Positions 8,434 through 17,080 are shown, counted from the first letter of the stretch. The stretch is 64,000 nt of DNA from JAUMBM01 sp964441755 (GCA_964441755.1 CAYTVG010000001.1:310001-374000), one strand, 5' to 3'. Numbers and translations are program-made. Notes: a model not told the origin generated them from the sequence alone.

Positions 8434-9873
8434 TTAACTGATTTTGTCGGCAATGATGTACTGGTAAGGATACCAGTTGACAAGCATATCTGCCCGGTCA
8501 ACGACCCACTCCTGTTGACTGAAACGCTCCAGCCAGCGGCCAACTGCCGCCGGCCACGCAGCCCGCACAGGATGTGGATGATAGTTGACAACCACAACAC
8601 GCGTCTGTTTTTCGTGTTCATGTGTCCAAAGCCAGGCAAGTAAGCTGTGTTCCTGCAGCAGCTGCCAGTTGCCTTTTTGTTGTACAGGTTCCTGCAGCAA
8701 TTGCAGTAGCTGTTGGTAGAAATGCCACACACATACACAGTCTGCTGATGCTACGCTCAGCTGCCGCATGGGGCAGCTGCAGCCAGCCAGTACCGGTTCT
8801 CGCCCCAGCTGCACCGGGACCCTCGTGCGTCGCCCCTGCCACTGCCCGTCGTAAAAAAAAGACAGCCCCGGGCAAGTATAAGCGATGACAGCTGCCGCTT
8901 CAGCCTGTGAACGAGAAAATTTACCCAAAATGCGATCTTCATCGTGATTTTCCAAAAAGCGTACCGACCGCCGCTGAAAGCTCAGCTCAGCATGCAGGTG
9001 AAGCCGCAGCGGTGCTACATGACCTTCCTTCAGCCGATCGAGCAGCCGCTTGTCATAGGTATAATCAAAACCTTGCAGCTGCAGGCGCCATTCCAAATCC
9101 CAGTATACTTCGGCCATCATCACAAAATCGGGATAGACAGCTTTTGCGGCAGCAATGGCTGCCGGCCAAAAATCGGGTAAAGCGCCAGCGGTATGACCAA
9201 TCACATGCCCCCAACTGCGGCCAAATACATCGGCCAGCTGCAGCATGGCCATGTCACAGCGCAACCCGTCGCAGCAGCCGGCCAGCTTCAGCAGCTGTTC
9301 CTGCATGAAAACATGAGCAGCTTCCCGGGCATAGTTGACTTGAGCAGTATCCTGCCAGGCAGCGTAATGCGGGTCTTTGCCGTGGGCAAAAAATCGCCCC
9401 GGCAGCCCCGGGGGTTCATAGAAGGTATGGGGATCTCGCCGGGCCTGCTCTGCCGTAACTTCAAGGAAAATGTCGGACCGCGTCAGCAGCAGTTGGCTCT
9501 CTGCATGGAAGTGGTTGGGGACAAAATCGAGGATAAGCCGCATTCCGTGTCGGTGCAGTTGCGCACGCAGGCTGGCCAGCGACTGCCAGTCGCCAAGTGA
9601 AGCGGCCGGCTGGTAAATGTCAATAGCGTAGGGAGAACCAATGATGTCTTCCTGTGTCCAGTCAGGTAAAGCTGACTGATACTCCCGCTGCAGTTCTTCA
9701 GCCAGTGCGTATCGGTGTACAGCCTGGTCGACGGTCTGCCAGATGCCCATCAGCCACACCCACCTGATACCCGCGTCAGCCAGTTGCTGCCAGTAACTGT
9801 CGGGGATCGACGCAAAAGAAGCCTGTTCGCCAAATTGGCGGATCCAGATACGTGTATTGATTTGGTACAACAT
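8434..9873 (-). CDS. Alpha-amylase family (GH13) glycosidase
   Basis: A 479-residue glycoside hydrolase of family 13. All four conserved regions are visible: DFVPNH (residues 116-121), GLRCD (about 203-207, nucleophile Asp 207), the general acid in MMAEVYW (Glu 255) and the transition-state stabiliser in LENHDEDR (His 310, Asp 311). There is no signal peptide, so it should act in the cytoplasm on alpha-glucans or maltooligosaccharides; the precise specificity is not clear. A short beta-sandwich C-terminal domain follows. The ATG at 9873 is chosen over a TTG upstream that lies inside a palindrome. No sugar-use genes flank it. Confidence 0.88.
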   Translation of the reverse strand: MLYQINTRIWIRQFGEQASFASIPDSYWQQLADAGIRWVWLMGIWQTVDQAVHRYALAEELQREYQSALPDWTQEDIIGSPYAIDIYQPAASLGDWQSLASLRAQLHRHGMRLILDFVPNHFHAESQLLLTRSDIFLEVTAEQARRDPHTFYEPPGLPGRFFAHGKDPHYAAWQDTAQVNYAREAAHVFMQEQLLKLAGCCDGLRCDMAMLQLADVFGRSWGHVIGHTAGALPDFWPAAIAAAKAVYPDFVMMAEVYWDLEWRLQLQGFDYTYDKRLLDRLKEGHVAPLRLHLHAELSFQRRSVRFLENHDEDRILGKFSRSQAEAAAVIAYTCPGLSFFYDGQWQGRRTRVPVQLGREPVLAGCSCPMRQLSVASADCVCVWHFYQQLLQLLQEPVQQKGNWQLLQEHSLLAWLWTHEHEKQTRVVVVNYHPHPVRAAWPAAVGRWLERFSQQEWVVDRADMLVNWYPYQYIIADKIS

Positions 9874-9926
9874 GTGCGATTGGTTTTTTCCCGCCGAGAG
9901 GCCGGGCTGAAAGCGCAGCCAACGAT

Positions 9927-9951
9927 ATTTTGCTGCCCAAGGCAGCAAAAT
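9927..9951. repeat. Palindrome ATTTTGCTGCC/GGCAGCAAAAT
   Basis: An 11-bp perfect stem with a CAA loop. It sits about 54 bases from the amylase start codon in a divergent region. The TGATTTTT/AAAAATCA palindrome (9963-9979) follows. Confidence 0.7.
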
Positions 9952-9992
9952 AAAGGGCCGGGTGATTTTTTAAAAATCAAAAAACGGGTTAC

Positions 9993-10036
9993 GCAGGTCA
10001 TGCTTTGGTGGCTGCAGCCGCCAAAGCATGACCTGC
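9993..10036. repeat. 44-base near-perfect palindrome
   Basis: The arms GCAGGTCATGCTTTGG and CCAAAGCATGACCTGC enclose TGGCTGCAGCCG, which continues the pairing with one G-T wobble. It is the longest palindrome in the window and lies between two divergent genes. Confidence 0.8.
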
Positions 10037-10225
10037 AATAGCCTGTAAACCATAAATCCTGTGCAAAATAGGAAATAAGTGCGCGGGATATCCCGGGGGC
10101 GGGCGGTAAAAAAAGATTCGCCAAATAAAATGTTAATAAAAATCAGCTAGTGTTATTGTTCGTTAATCTGTTCGCAACTGACCGACAAATACCACATCTT
10201 TGCCCTAACAAAACAATTCTGCATT

Positions 10226-10795
10226 ATGAAGACACTAAAATTGTTTGCGCTCCCTTTCTTTTTTGCGCTATTGGGTTTCAACAGCAGACTGGCTGCACAG
10301 GTAGATGTTACGATTAATCCTGTAGGTCTGTTGCTTGCGGACATCAGTGTGGGCGCTGATTTTGCTATTTCTGAGAATATCAGTATCGAGGCAACAGTTG
10401 GTTATGGCTCCGGCTCACTAGGGTTGGGTTCTGATGAATTCAAATGGACCAGCATACCTATCAATGCAGTAGGCAAGTACTACTTCAATCCCAAAAGAGG
10501 AGCTGACGGTTTTTACGCTGACCTGTTTCTGCGCAACGTAAATCGTACGTATGATGCAACGCCAGCGAGCGGAGATGCCGACGTCAAATGGAATCGCATA
10601 GGCCTTGGCTTTGGCGCTGGCTACAAAGTTGTAGCGGCCAAAGGGTTTGTATTTGACATTGGCCTGGGGGTAGGTCGTTCGATTGCGGGTGAGCCTACTT
10701 ATGTAGGTGAAGGCAACCGCGAATCTATCGACTGGCCGGATCTGATGTTCCAAGGCAAACTAGGCATTGGCTATCGCTTTGGCGGAGGCAAGTAA
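10226..10795 (+). CDS. Outer-membrane beta-barrel protein
   Basis: 189 residues with a signal peptide (residues 1-24, MKTLKLFALPFFFALLG, cleavage after LAA) followed by alternating-residue strands rich in Gly and aromatic residues, ending in a YRF-GGGK tail typical of small eight-stranded barrels. The pattern VDVTINPVGLLLADISVG resembles DUF3575-like Bacteroidota outer-membrane proteins. The role is unknown. A strong bidirectional terminator follows directly. Confidence 0.78.
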   Translation: MKTLKLFALPFFFALLGFNSRLAAQVDVTINPVGLLLADISVGADFAISENISIEATVGYGSGSLGLGSDEFKWTSIPINAVGKYYFNPKRGADGFYADLFLRNVNRTYDATPASGDADVKWNRIGLGFGAGYKVVAAKGFVFDIGLGVGRSIAGEPTYVGEGNRESIDWPDLMFQGKLGIGYRFGGGK

Positions 10796-10802
10796 ATAGT
10801 AT

Positions 10803-10852
10803 AAAAAAAGAAGGCGTCCGACGGAATACTTCCCCGGACGCCTTCTTTTTTG
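10803..10852. terminator. Bidirectional rho-independent terminator
   Basis: GAAGGCGTCCG pairs with CGGACGCCTTC, with an A-run before and a T-run after. It can end the barrel gene from the left and the panD/small-protein unit from the right. Confidence 0.88.
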
Positions 10853-10865
10853 CTGCCGTGCTGTC

Positions 10866-11024
10866 TTACATACTATCCAGCGCTTTCACCAGATAGGTAA
10901 TGAGAAAAGGCAGACTCACCCAGAACCACTCGGTAACAAAAATGAGCAGCAGAATGGTAACTATGAGTGAGAGCAGGAACAGAATCCAGTCCATGCTCTT
11001 AGAGCTTTTGCTTGTCGTTTCCAT
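10866..11024 (-). CDS. Small two-helix membrane protein
   Basis: 52 residues. After a polar start (METTSKSSKSMDW) comes an almost continuous hydrophobic stretch (WILFLLSLIVTILLLIFVTEWFW and LPFLITYLV) that can form one or two membrane helices. It follows panD by 44 bases on the same strand and ends at the shared terminator, so it is probably cotranscribed with panD. No function can be assigned. Confidence 0.55.
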   Translation of the reverse strand: METTSKSSKSMDWILFLLSLIVTILLLIFVTEWFWVSLPFLITYLVKALDSM

Positions 11025-11068
11025 AAATCGCGTATTTGTTACAAAGGTAATACACATTTTTGAACCTG

Positions 11069-11419
11069 TCAGCGAATCAGCAGATTATTCTCGTCGGGAA
11101 AGACGACTGCAGGCTCAAAATTTTTGGCTTCCTCTATCGTCATGATGCCATAGGCAATGATGATAATGATATCACCCACTTGTACGCGCCGCGCCGCGGC
11201 GCCATTGAGGCAGATGATGCCGGACCCGCGGGCACCCTTTATGACATAGGTCTCAAAACGCTCGCCATTGTTGTTGTTGACGATTTGAACCTTTTCCCCC
11301 TCAACGAGATTAGCTGCATCGATGAGATCTTCGTCGATGGTGATGCTGCCGACATAATTGAGGTTGGCTTCGGTTACAACAGCCCGGTGAATTTTGGACT
11401 TAAAACGATGTATCAGCAT
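11069..11419 (-). CDS. panD: Aspartate 1-decarboxylase (pyruvoyl enzyme)
   Basis: A 116-residue proenzyme that makes beta-alanine for pantothenate and CoA. The self-cleavage site Gly-Ser is present in NYVGSITID (cleavage before Ser 25), which yields the pyruvoyl group. Other family signs are VTEANLNYVGS, YVIKGARGSG, CLNGAAAR and IIIIAYG. The length is usual. It heads a short leftward unit with the small membrane protein; panB and panC are not here. Confidence 0.96.
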   Translation of the reverse strand: MLIHRFKSKIHRAVVTEANLNYVGSITIDEDLIDAANLVEGEKVQIVNNNNGERFETYVIKGARGSGIICLNGAAARRVQVGDIIIIIAYGIMTIEEAKNFEPAVVFPDENNLLIR

Positions 11420-11631
11420 AGTAATATCTGAGAATACGTGATTGAACGGAAAACAGCCAGCATCCCTCGCATCGCATGGCTAATCAATACAACAAATGTT
11501 GGCCGCCTTGGTTGCAAGCGATTTTCGGCTGCAAAAATGGTTCTTTTGCTGCGCTTTTTGCAATCCTGCTGCGATTGCAATCGAAAAAAACCACGGCTGA
11601 CTACCCGTTTTCCGCCAAACAGGGATTTTTC

Positions 11632-12582
11632 TCAGGGCTGTGCAGCCGGCAGCATTCGCCGCAACACGGCCTGTGCAGCAAATACGCGATTGTGTGCTTG
11701 TTGGAGCACAATCGAGTCGTTTCCGTCGATGACCGCATCGCTCACCACGACATTGCGCCTGACGGGCAGGCAGTGCATAAATTTGGCATGGCGGGTACCG
11801 GCCATCTTATCAGCACTGATCATCCAGTCGGGGTCCTGATTGACAACCTCTCCGTAAGGGGTCAAAGGCGACCAGTTTTTGGCATAGACAAAATCTGCCT
11901 CTGCGAAAGCTTCGCGCTGGTCGTACAGGATGGGCGTATTGCCCGTAAACTGCGGATCCAGCTCATAGCCAGGGGGGTGAGTGATATAAAAATCTACATC
12001 TGCTACCTGCATCCATTCGGCAAAGGAGTTGGGCACAGCCTGGGGCAGCGCACGCGGGTGCGGCGCCCAGCTGAGCACCACCTTGGGCCGCTGCCGCGGC
12101 TGGTGCTCTAGTATGGTCATCCAGTCGGCCAGTGACTGTAGCGGGTGGCGGGTGGCCGATTCGAGGCTGATGACAGGCTTGCCCGTGTAGCGCACAAAAG
12201 CCTTCACGAGGGTATCGGCATAATCCTGCTCCCTGTCGACCAGCCCCGGGAAGGAGCGGACAGCAATGATGTCGGCATATTGGCCGATGACGCCGGCGGC
12301 TTCCCGCACGTGCTCAGCCGTATCGCCCCGCATGACACTGCCGTCGGCCAGTTCGAGCTTCCAGCCCTCACCGGCATTCATGCTTATGACGTGCATACCC
12401 AACTGTTGTGCCGCCACTTCGGTGCTCAGGCGGGTGCGCAGGCTGGGGTTGAAAAAAAGCATGAGCAGCCGCTTGTGCTTGCCGAGCGTTGCGTAAGCGT
12501 AAGGGTTGTTTTTGAGGTCGAGCGCCTCCCGCACCAGCTGGTGCGGATCGGCAACGTCATGGACGGAAAGAAACTGTTGCAT
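11632..12582 (-). CDS. argF': N-succinyl/N-acetylornithine carbamoyltransferase
   Basis: A 316-residue transcarbamylase of the type that acts on acylated ornithine, as in Bacteroides and Xanthomonas. The carbamoyl phosphate loop reads FFNPSLRTR (43-51) and the HPLQSLADW segment carries the His-Pro-x-Gln motif. Position 89 is Ala in GDTAEH. By my recollection, the equivalent residue is Glu in Xanthomonas acetylornithine enzyme and Pro in the Bacteroides succinylornithine enzyme, so a succinyl substrate is more likely here (inference). It is the last gene of the leftward arginine operon, 14 bases after argD. Confidence 0.92.
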   Translation of the reverse strand: MQQFLSVHDVADPHQLVREALDLKNNPYAYATLGKHKRLLMLFFNPSLRTRLSTEVAAQQLGMHVISMNAGEGWKLELADGSVMRGDTAEHVREAAGVIGQYADIIAVRSFPGLVDREQDYADTLVKAFVRYTGKPVISLESATRHPLQSLADWMTILEHQPRQRPKVVLSWAPHPRALPQAVPNSFAEWMQVADVDFYITHPPGYELDPQFTGNTPILYDQREAFAEADFVYAKNWSPLTPYGEVVNQDPDWMISADKMAGTRHAKFMHCLPVRRNVVVSDAVIDGNDSIVLQQAHNRVFAAQAVLRRMLPAAQP

Positions 12583-12596
12583 ATTTTTTACAAAAG

Positions 12597-13736
12597 CTAA
12601 GCCGGCACGGCGGCCAGCGCCAGGGTAATTTTTTCCAAAAAAACAGCTGCCTCCTCGCCGCTGAGCGTCAGCGGCGGCAGCAGGCGGAGCGTGTTGGGGT
12701 CACTGGCGCTGCCAGTGAAAACGCCATGCTCAAACAGCAGCTGCTGCCGCAGCGGTGCTGAAGAGCGGTCGAGCTCGATGCCAATCATAAGGCCGCGGCC
12801 GCGGATGGCCTTCACGCCCGACAGGCCGGCCAGCCGGCTCATGAGCAGGCTGCCTGTTTGATGCGCATTGGCCATCAGAGCCTCTTCGCGCAGGACGTCC
12901 AGCACCGCTATGCCGGCAGCACAGGCAAGGTGGCTGCCGCCAAAAGTTGTGCCCAACATGCCACTGCGCGCACGGAAGCGCGGGTGCAGCAGCAGCCCGC
13001 CGATGGGGAAGCCATTGCCCATGCCTTTGGCAACGGTGATGAGATCAGGCTCGATATTGGCGTGCTGAAAGGCAAAAAAGCGGCCGCTGCGGCCGTAGCC
13101 CGACTGGATTTCATCCAAAATTAACACAGTATCAGTCTGCCGGCACAGGCGCTGAAGTTCCTCCAAAAAAGCAGGCTCCGGCAGGTGTATACCTCCAATA
13201 CCCTGTATACCTTCGATAATCAATGCACACACATCACCTTTGGAAAGCTCCCGGCTGACAGCTTCCAGGTCGTTGAGCGGCACGAAAGTGACCGGGAAAG
13301 TAGTGTTGATAGCCGCTTTAATGGCCTTGCTGTCGGTGACGTTGACCGCCGCCGAAGTGCGGCCGTGGAAGGCTTTGTGAAAAGCAAGCACCCGGCTGCG
13401 GCCGTTATGGAAAGAGGCAACCTTCAGGGCGTTTTCATTGGCTTCAGCACCGCTGTTGCACAGGAAAAGCTGGTATTCATCGCAGCCCGACAGTGCGCCA
13501 AGCTTGTCGGCAAGCTCCTGCTGCAGCGGATTTTGTATCGAGTTGGAGTAAAAACCGAGCATCGACAACTGCCGGCTGATCATCTCCACATAATGCGGAT
13601 GACTGTGGCCGATAGAGATGACTGCGTGCCCCCCGTAAAAATCGAGATAGCGCCGTCCTTGCTGGTCAATGACGTAAGATCCTTCGCCCTTTACTGGGGT
13701 GATATCAAACAGTGGGTATACATCGAAAAGATTCAT
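12597..13736 (-). CDS. argD: Acylornithine aminotransferase
   Basis: A 379-residue class III PLP aminotransferase that converts N-acyl-glutamate semialdehyde to N-acylornithine. The PLP region is clear: LILDEIQSGYGRSG, then Lys in TVAKGMGNGFPIGG as the Schiff-base lysine, and GTTFGGSHLACAAG. The ATG at 13736 (MNLFDVYPLFDI) matches the usual family start; a frame 12 codons longer is open. It lies 54 bases after argC and 14 before argF'. Confidence 0.94.
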   Translation of the reverse strand: MNLFDVYPLFDITPVKGEGSYVIDQQGRRYLDFYGGHAVISIGHSHPHYVEMISRQLSMLGFYSNSIQNPLQQELADKLGALSGCDEYQLFLCNSGAEANENALKVASFHNGRSRVLAFHKAFHGRTSAAVNVTDSKAIKAAINTTFPVTFVPLNDLEAVSRELSKGDVCALIIEGIQGIGGIHLPEPAFLEELQRLCRQTDTVLILDEIQSGYGRSGRFFAFQHANIEPDLITVAKGMGNGFPIGGLLLHPRFRARSGMLGTTFGGSHLACAAGIAVLDVLREEALMANAHQTGSLLMSRLAGLSGVKAIRGRGLMIGIELDRSSAPLRQQLLFEHGVFTGSASDPNTLRLLPPLTLSGEEAAVFLEKITLALAAVPA

Positions 13737-13790
13737 GGCTGCTTGTTGTGGTAAATTGGGAAATGAATCCACATGGCTGTATAAGCTGGT

Positions 13791-14747
13791 TTAGAACGCT
13801 GCCGCTTTGAGCCTGAGGCCTTCTTTCCTGGCCAGCCCAAAGGCAATGTTCATGTTTTCTATAGCCTGGCCGGCGGCGCCTTTCAGCAGGTTGTCAATGA
13901 CGCAGATGACAAAAATGCGTTCGCCGAATTTTTGCAGGTAAATCAGCGCATTGTTGGTATTCACCACCTGCTTGAGGTGCGGGTTGCTGGCGGCTATTTT
14001 CACAAAGGGACTGCCAGCGTAATAGTCGCTGTACAGCGATTGTAGCGCAGGCAGATCCTGATCGCTATGCGTGTACAGGCTGGTGAAGATGCCTCTGGTG
14101 AAGCTGCCGCGCTGCGGAATAAACACCAGCTCGGGCAGATGCTGCTGACTGAACGACAGGTTGTGCCGAATTTCTGCGAGGTGCTGGTGCTGGAAAGGTT
14201 TGTACACAGACAGGTTGTTTTGTCGCCAGCTAAAATGAAGGCTGTCCTGTAGCGCCTGCCCTGCACCGGTGCTGCCGGTTGTCGCCTGTATATGGACGGT
14301 ATCGCGCAGTGCTCCGCTGGCTGCCAACGGCAGCAGCGCGAGCTGGATGGCGGTAGCGAAGCAGCCCGGATTGGCTATGCGGCTGCGAGCCGCCACTGGC
14401 ATCCGCCGGTCGTCGGTAAGACCGTAGGTGAAGGTTTGGTCGAGCCGGTAATCGTGACTGAGATCGATAATCAACAGGCGGTCGGAAGGGCGGTGTGCTT
14501 CCATCCAATGTGCCGACTGCCCATGGCCACCGCACAAAAATACAAGGTCGACTGTATCCAGGTCTGCTTCACTGCAAAAGAGCAGAGAGGTCTCTCCCTG
14601 AAGATCATCGTGTACCGCCCACAGCGGTTTGCCTGCCTGGGACTGACTCTGCGCCCACACCAGGGTGGCTGCCGGGTGATTGAGCAGCAGCCGGATGAGT
14701 TCACCGGCGGCATAGCCGCCGCTGCCAACGATGCCTGCGCGTATCAT
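13791..14747 (-). CDS. argC: N-acyl-gamma-glutamyl-phosphate reductase
   Basis: A 318-residue NADPH-dependent reductase of arginine synthesis. A Rossmann start GIVGSGGYAAGELIRLL is followed by the catalytic cysteine in NPGCFATA (Cys 129). The start codon overlaps the argG stop by four bases, so the two are translationally coupled. argB is missing from this operon and must lie elsewhere. Confidence 0.95.
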   Translation of the reverse strand: MIRAGIVGSGGYAAGELIRLLLNHPAATLVWAQSQSQAGKPLWAVHDDLQGETSLLFCSEADLDTVDLVFLCGGHGQSAHWMEAHRPSDRLLIIDLSHDYRLDQTFTYGLTDDRRMPVAARSRIANPGCFATAIQLALLPLAASGALRDTVHIQATTGSTGAGQALQDSLHFSWRQNNLSVYKPFQHQHLAEIRHNLSFSQQHLPELVFIPQRGSFTRGIFTSLYTHSDQDLPALQSLYSDYYAGSPFVKIAASNPHLKQVVNTNNALIYLQKFGERIFVICVIDNLLKGAAGQAIENMNIAFGLARKEGLRLKAAAF

Positions 14748-15952
14748 AAAGGTCGATTTGACTGCTGCTGCACATGCTGCTGTATGCGACCTGCCAGAGA
14801 GATTATGTGTGTGAAGCCTTTCACATCTTCACCGGTCCAGCCGGCAGTCATTTCACCGTATTGCCCAAACCCGGCACCTAGCAGATCAAAGGGAGATTCT
14901 ATACCATGGAGCACAAAACGCAGCGGATGCAGCTCAACAAAAACATCACCGGAGACAGTCGCCTGGGAGCTTTCGAGGAAGACCTCTATGTTGCGGAGGA
15001 CAGGGTCGAGGAACTGACCCTCGTGGACCATCATTCCGTACCAATTGGCCAGTTGGTCTTTCCAGTAAAGCTGCCATTTACCCAGCGTGTGTTTCTCCAG
15101 CAATTGGTGTGCCTTGATGATGAGCAGGGGGGCGGCAGCGGCAAAACCTACCCTGCCTTTGATACCTATAATAGTGTCCCCCACATGTATGTCCCTGCCG
15201 ATACCGTAAGTTGCTGCTATAGCTTCCAGCGCCTGAATCGCTTCTACCGGGTGGTCAAACTGTTGGCCGTCAAAGCCGGTAAACTGTCCTTCGCTAAAGT
15301 GTAGCTGCAGCTGCCGCGGCTCCTGTGCGGAGACGGGGACAGGCCAGGCGTCATCGGGCAGATAGCCGTGCGAACGAAGCGTTTCGGCACCGCCGACGGA
15401 AGTTCCCCACAATCCCTGATTGATAGAATACTTTCCCTTTTTTTCGGGCCAGTCAAAACCGAAGCGAGCCAGGTAGTCCACTTCTTCCTGCCGGCTTAGT
15501 CGCAGGTCGCGTATGGGTGTGATGATGCGCATCTCCGGCGCTAATAGTCCGAAGGTGAGGTCAAAACGCACCTGATCATTGCCGGCACCGGTGCTGCCGT
15601 GTGCCAGTGCTGCGGCACCTATGCTACGCGCGTAGCGAGCCGTTTCAAGCGCCTGAAATACACGCTCGGCACTGACCGACAGCGGATATGTGTGGTTGCG
15701 CAGGGTGTTGCCATAAATGAGAAAACGCAGGCATTCTTCATAAAAAGCGCGGGTCACATTCGCTACCTTGAAGGAAGCCGCGCCGAGCGCCAACGCACGC
15801 GCCTCCATTTCTGAAAGTTCTTGCGGACTGAAGCCTCCGGTATCAACCGTGAGGGCATGTACTTCAAGCCCTTTTTCCTCTGTGAGGTACTTGATACAGA
15901 AAGAAGTATCCAGCCCGCCGCTGTAAGCGAGCACGACTTGGTTATTGTTCAT
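14744..15952 (-). CDS. argG: Argininosuccinate synthase
   Basis: A 402-residue ATP-dependent ligase joining citrulline to aspartate. The PP-loop SGGLDTS is at residues 11-17 (AYSGGLDTSFCIKYL), and HGSTGAGNDQVRFD is the second conserved segment. In this operon it comes before argC, as in other Bacteroidota. It lies 38 bases after the GNAT gene and overlaps argC by four bases. argH is not in the window. Confidence 0.96.
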   Translation of the reverse strand: MNNNQVVLAYSGGLDTSFCIKYLTEEKGLEVHALTVDTGGFSPQELSEMEARALALGAASFKVANVTRAFYEECLRFLIYGNTLRNHTYPLSVSAERVFQALETARYARSIGAAALAHGSTGAGNDQVRFDLTFGLLAPEMRIITPIRDLRLSRQEEVDYLARFGFDWPEKKGKYSINQGLWGTSVGGAETLRSHGYLPDDAWPVPVSAQEPRQLQLHFSEGQFTGFDGQQFDHPVEAIQALEAIAATYGIGRDIHVGDTIIGIKGRVGFAAAAPLLIIKAHQLLEKHTLGKWQLYWKDQLANWYGMMVHEGQFLDPVLRNIEVFLESSQATVSGDVFVELHPLRFVLHGIESPFDLLGAGFGQYGEMTAGWTGEDVKGFTHIISLAGRIQQHVQQQSNRPL

Positions 15953-15990
15953 ACGGCAAATATTCTTGACAGGTGGTGACTGTCTAAAGG

Positions 15991-16569
15991 TTATGTATTG
16001 ACAATCAAATTGGAAAGATCATATCTCATGGCTTCTTCCTCTTCTTTGGAGGGGGCGAGCATGGCTGTACACAGGCACATTCGTCGCTCGTTGCGCATGA
16101 GAATATCGTAATTGGGGCAGGATCTACAACCCTGCCAGAAGGCTTCGTCCTGCGTGAGCTCAGAAAAAGTTACAGGTACATAGCCCAGTGCCGTATTAAT
16201 TCGCATCACTGGCAGGCTGGTTGTGATGCCAAAGATGCGCGCACTGGGGTATTTATCCCGGGAAAGCTTGAAAATCTGCTGCTTAATAGATTTTGCAAGC
16301 CCCAGCTTTCGAAAAGCAGGTGCAACGATGAGCCCGGAGTTGGCTACATACTTACCGTGACTCCAGGTTTCAATGTAGCAGAAACCGCCAAGCTCGCCGT
16401 TGACGAAGGCAATGACAGCATTGCTTTCTGTGATTTTTTTCCTCACATAGGCAGGATCGCGCTCTGCGATCCCGGTACCCCTTGCCTTGGCCGATTCTGC
16501 CATGAGTTGGCAGATTGCTTCCGCATAGTCAGCGTGTGAGGCATTGGTAACTTCAATGTTGATTTGCAT
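15991..16569 (-). CDS. GNAT acetyltransferase at head of arginine operon
   Basis: A 192-residue GCN5-like N-acyltransferase. The acyl-CoA loop reads RKLGLAKSI (RxxGxA form) in the middle, after a GFCYIETW strand. Its position as first gene of the arginine operon suggests that it makes N-acylglutamate, the entry step, in place of classic ArgA or ArgJ; this is inference from context. The C-terminal third has four cysteines in two close pairs (GCRSCPNYD and CLC), which could bind a metal or sense redox. The ATG at 16569 is chosen over a TTG five codons earlier. argG follows 38 bases on. Confidence 0.8.
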   Translation of the reverse strand: MQINIEVTNASHADYAEAICQLMAESAKARGTGIAERDPAYVRKKITESNAVIAFVNGELGGFCYIETWSHGKYVANSGLIVAPAFRKLGLAKSIKQQIFKLSRDKYPSARIFGITTSLPVMRINTALGYVPVTFSELTQDEAFWQGCRSCPNYDILMRNERRMCLCTAMLAPSKEEEEAMRYDLSNLIVNT

Positions 16570-16806
16570 AGTGCTACCAGACAAGCGATGGTCTTTTGAT
16601 GACCGGGTGAATCAAAAATGAAGTGATGAATTGCGGCAGTTGAGCCGATGAAAAGGAGGACATACGTACTGCATACACAAGCCTCCCCGGGGGATTATAT
16701 GATAAGTATCGCCCCTATGGGCGCGGGAAAGACGCGCGTCGATTGCGCGGATATGGAAAGCCGTATTGCTGAAAATGGTTACTTATCATCGTCTTTAAAC
16801 ATGAAA
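16570..16806 (-). other. Candidate structured leader of the arginine operon
   Basis: About 237 bases lie between the predicted transcription start and the first gene. In the transcript, ATGATAAGTA (16789-16780) pairs exactly with TACTTATCAT (16707-16698), enclosing two smaller hairpins (CGCCC/GGGCG and GACGCGCGTC). Nearer the gene, GGAGG and CCTCC can pair just before a short T-run (about 16658). This looks like a folded leader or attenuator. A short rightward frame here (16648-16872) is probably chance. Confidence 0.4.
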
Positions 16807-16813
16807 CAAGTGA

Positions 16814-16845
16814 CAAAGTTAGATGCTCACAAATACTTGTGCAAA
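16814..16845 (-). promoter_or_regulatory. Promoter of the arginine operon with operator-like palindrome
   Basis: On the minus strand a TTTG (16845-16842) is followed after 20 bases by TAACTTTG (16821-16814), a good match to the Bacteroidota -33/-7 pattern. CACAA-ATAC-TTGTG (16828-16841) fills most of the spacer and is a plausible repressor site. Confidence 0.7.
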
Positions 16846-17054
16846 CATTATATTGAACAAATTACGATATAGCAAACCTGAATTCAGGTATAGTGATTTG
16901 AAAGACTGTTGTTTATGCCTTAATAGATACCGAAATCACATTTTGCTTTTTTTGTAATTTTTTCCAAAAGTAGCAGTATTGTGCGGCCTGTTGCCAAAAA
17001 AGAAGTTTAAGAATATATGAATTGTATGTAAACATATAGTTCAGTTGACAGCGC
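16846..17054. other. AT-rich intergenic stretch
   Basis: No gene, promoter or strong hairpin is seen. It separates the arginine promoter from the enoyl-CoA hydratase end. Confidence 0.5.
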
Positions 17055-17080
17055 GCTCAGGCGGCGCCAGCCGCCTGAGC
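17055..17080. repeat. Palindrome GCTCAGGCGGC/GCCGCCTGAGC
   Basis: An 11-bp perfect stem with loop GCCA, six bases beyond the enoyl-CoA hydratase stop codon. No T-run follows on the minus strand. It shares the GGCGGC/GCCGCC core of the dispersed palindrome group. Confidence 0.7.

Larger units (their letters stand above)
9874..10225. other. Divergent intergenic region with clustered palindromes
   Basis: Both flanking genes are transcribed away from this 352-base stretch, so its hairpins cannot end either of them. It holds palindromes at 9927-9951, 9963-9979, 9993-10036 and CGGGATATCCCG at 10084-10095. A possible weak promoter for the rightward gene is CATCTTTG at 10195-10202. No open frame looks real. 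Confidence 0.6.

Noticed and set aside
9993..10036. The 44-base palindrome as a terminator
   Set aside because: Both neighbours are transcribed away from it and there is no T-run, so it is listed as a repeat.
13737..13772. Longer argD start
   Set aside because: The family starts at MNLFDVYPLFDI; the 12 extra codons are not conserved in my experience of the family.
16648..16872. Rightward 74-codon reading frame in the arginine leader
   Set aside because: No family resemblance, and it overlaps the leftward promoter and leader that have clear signals.
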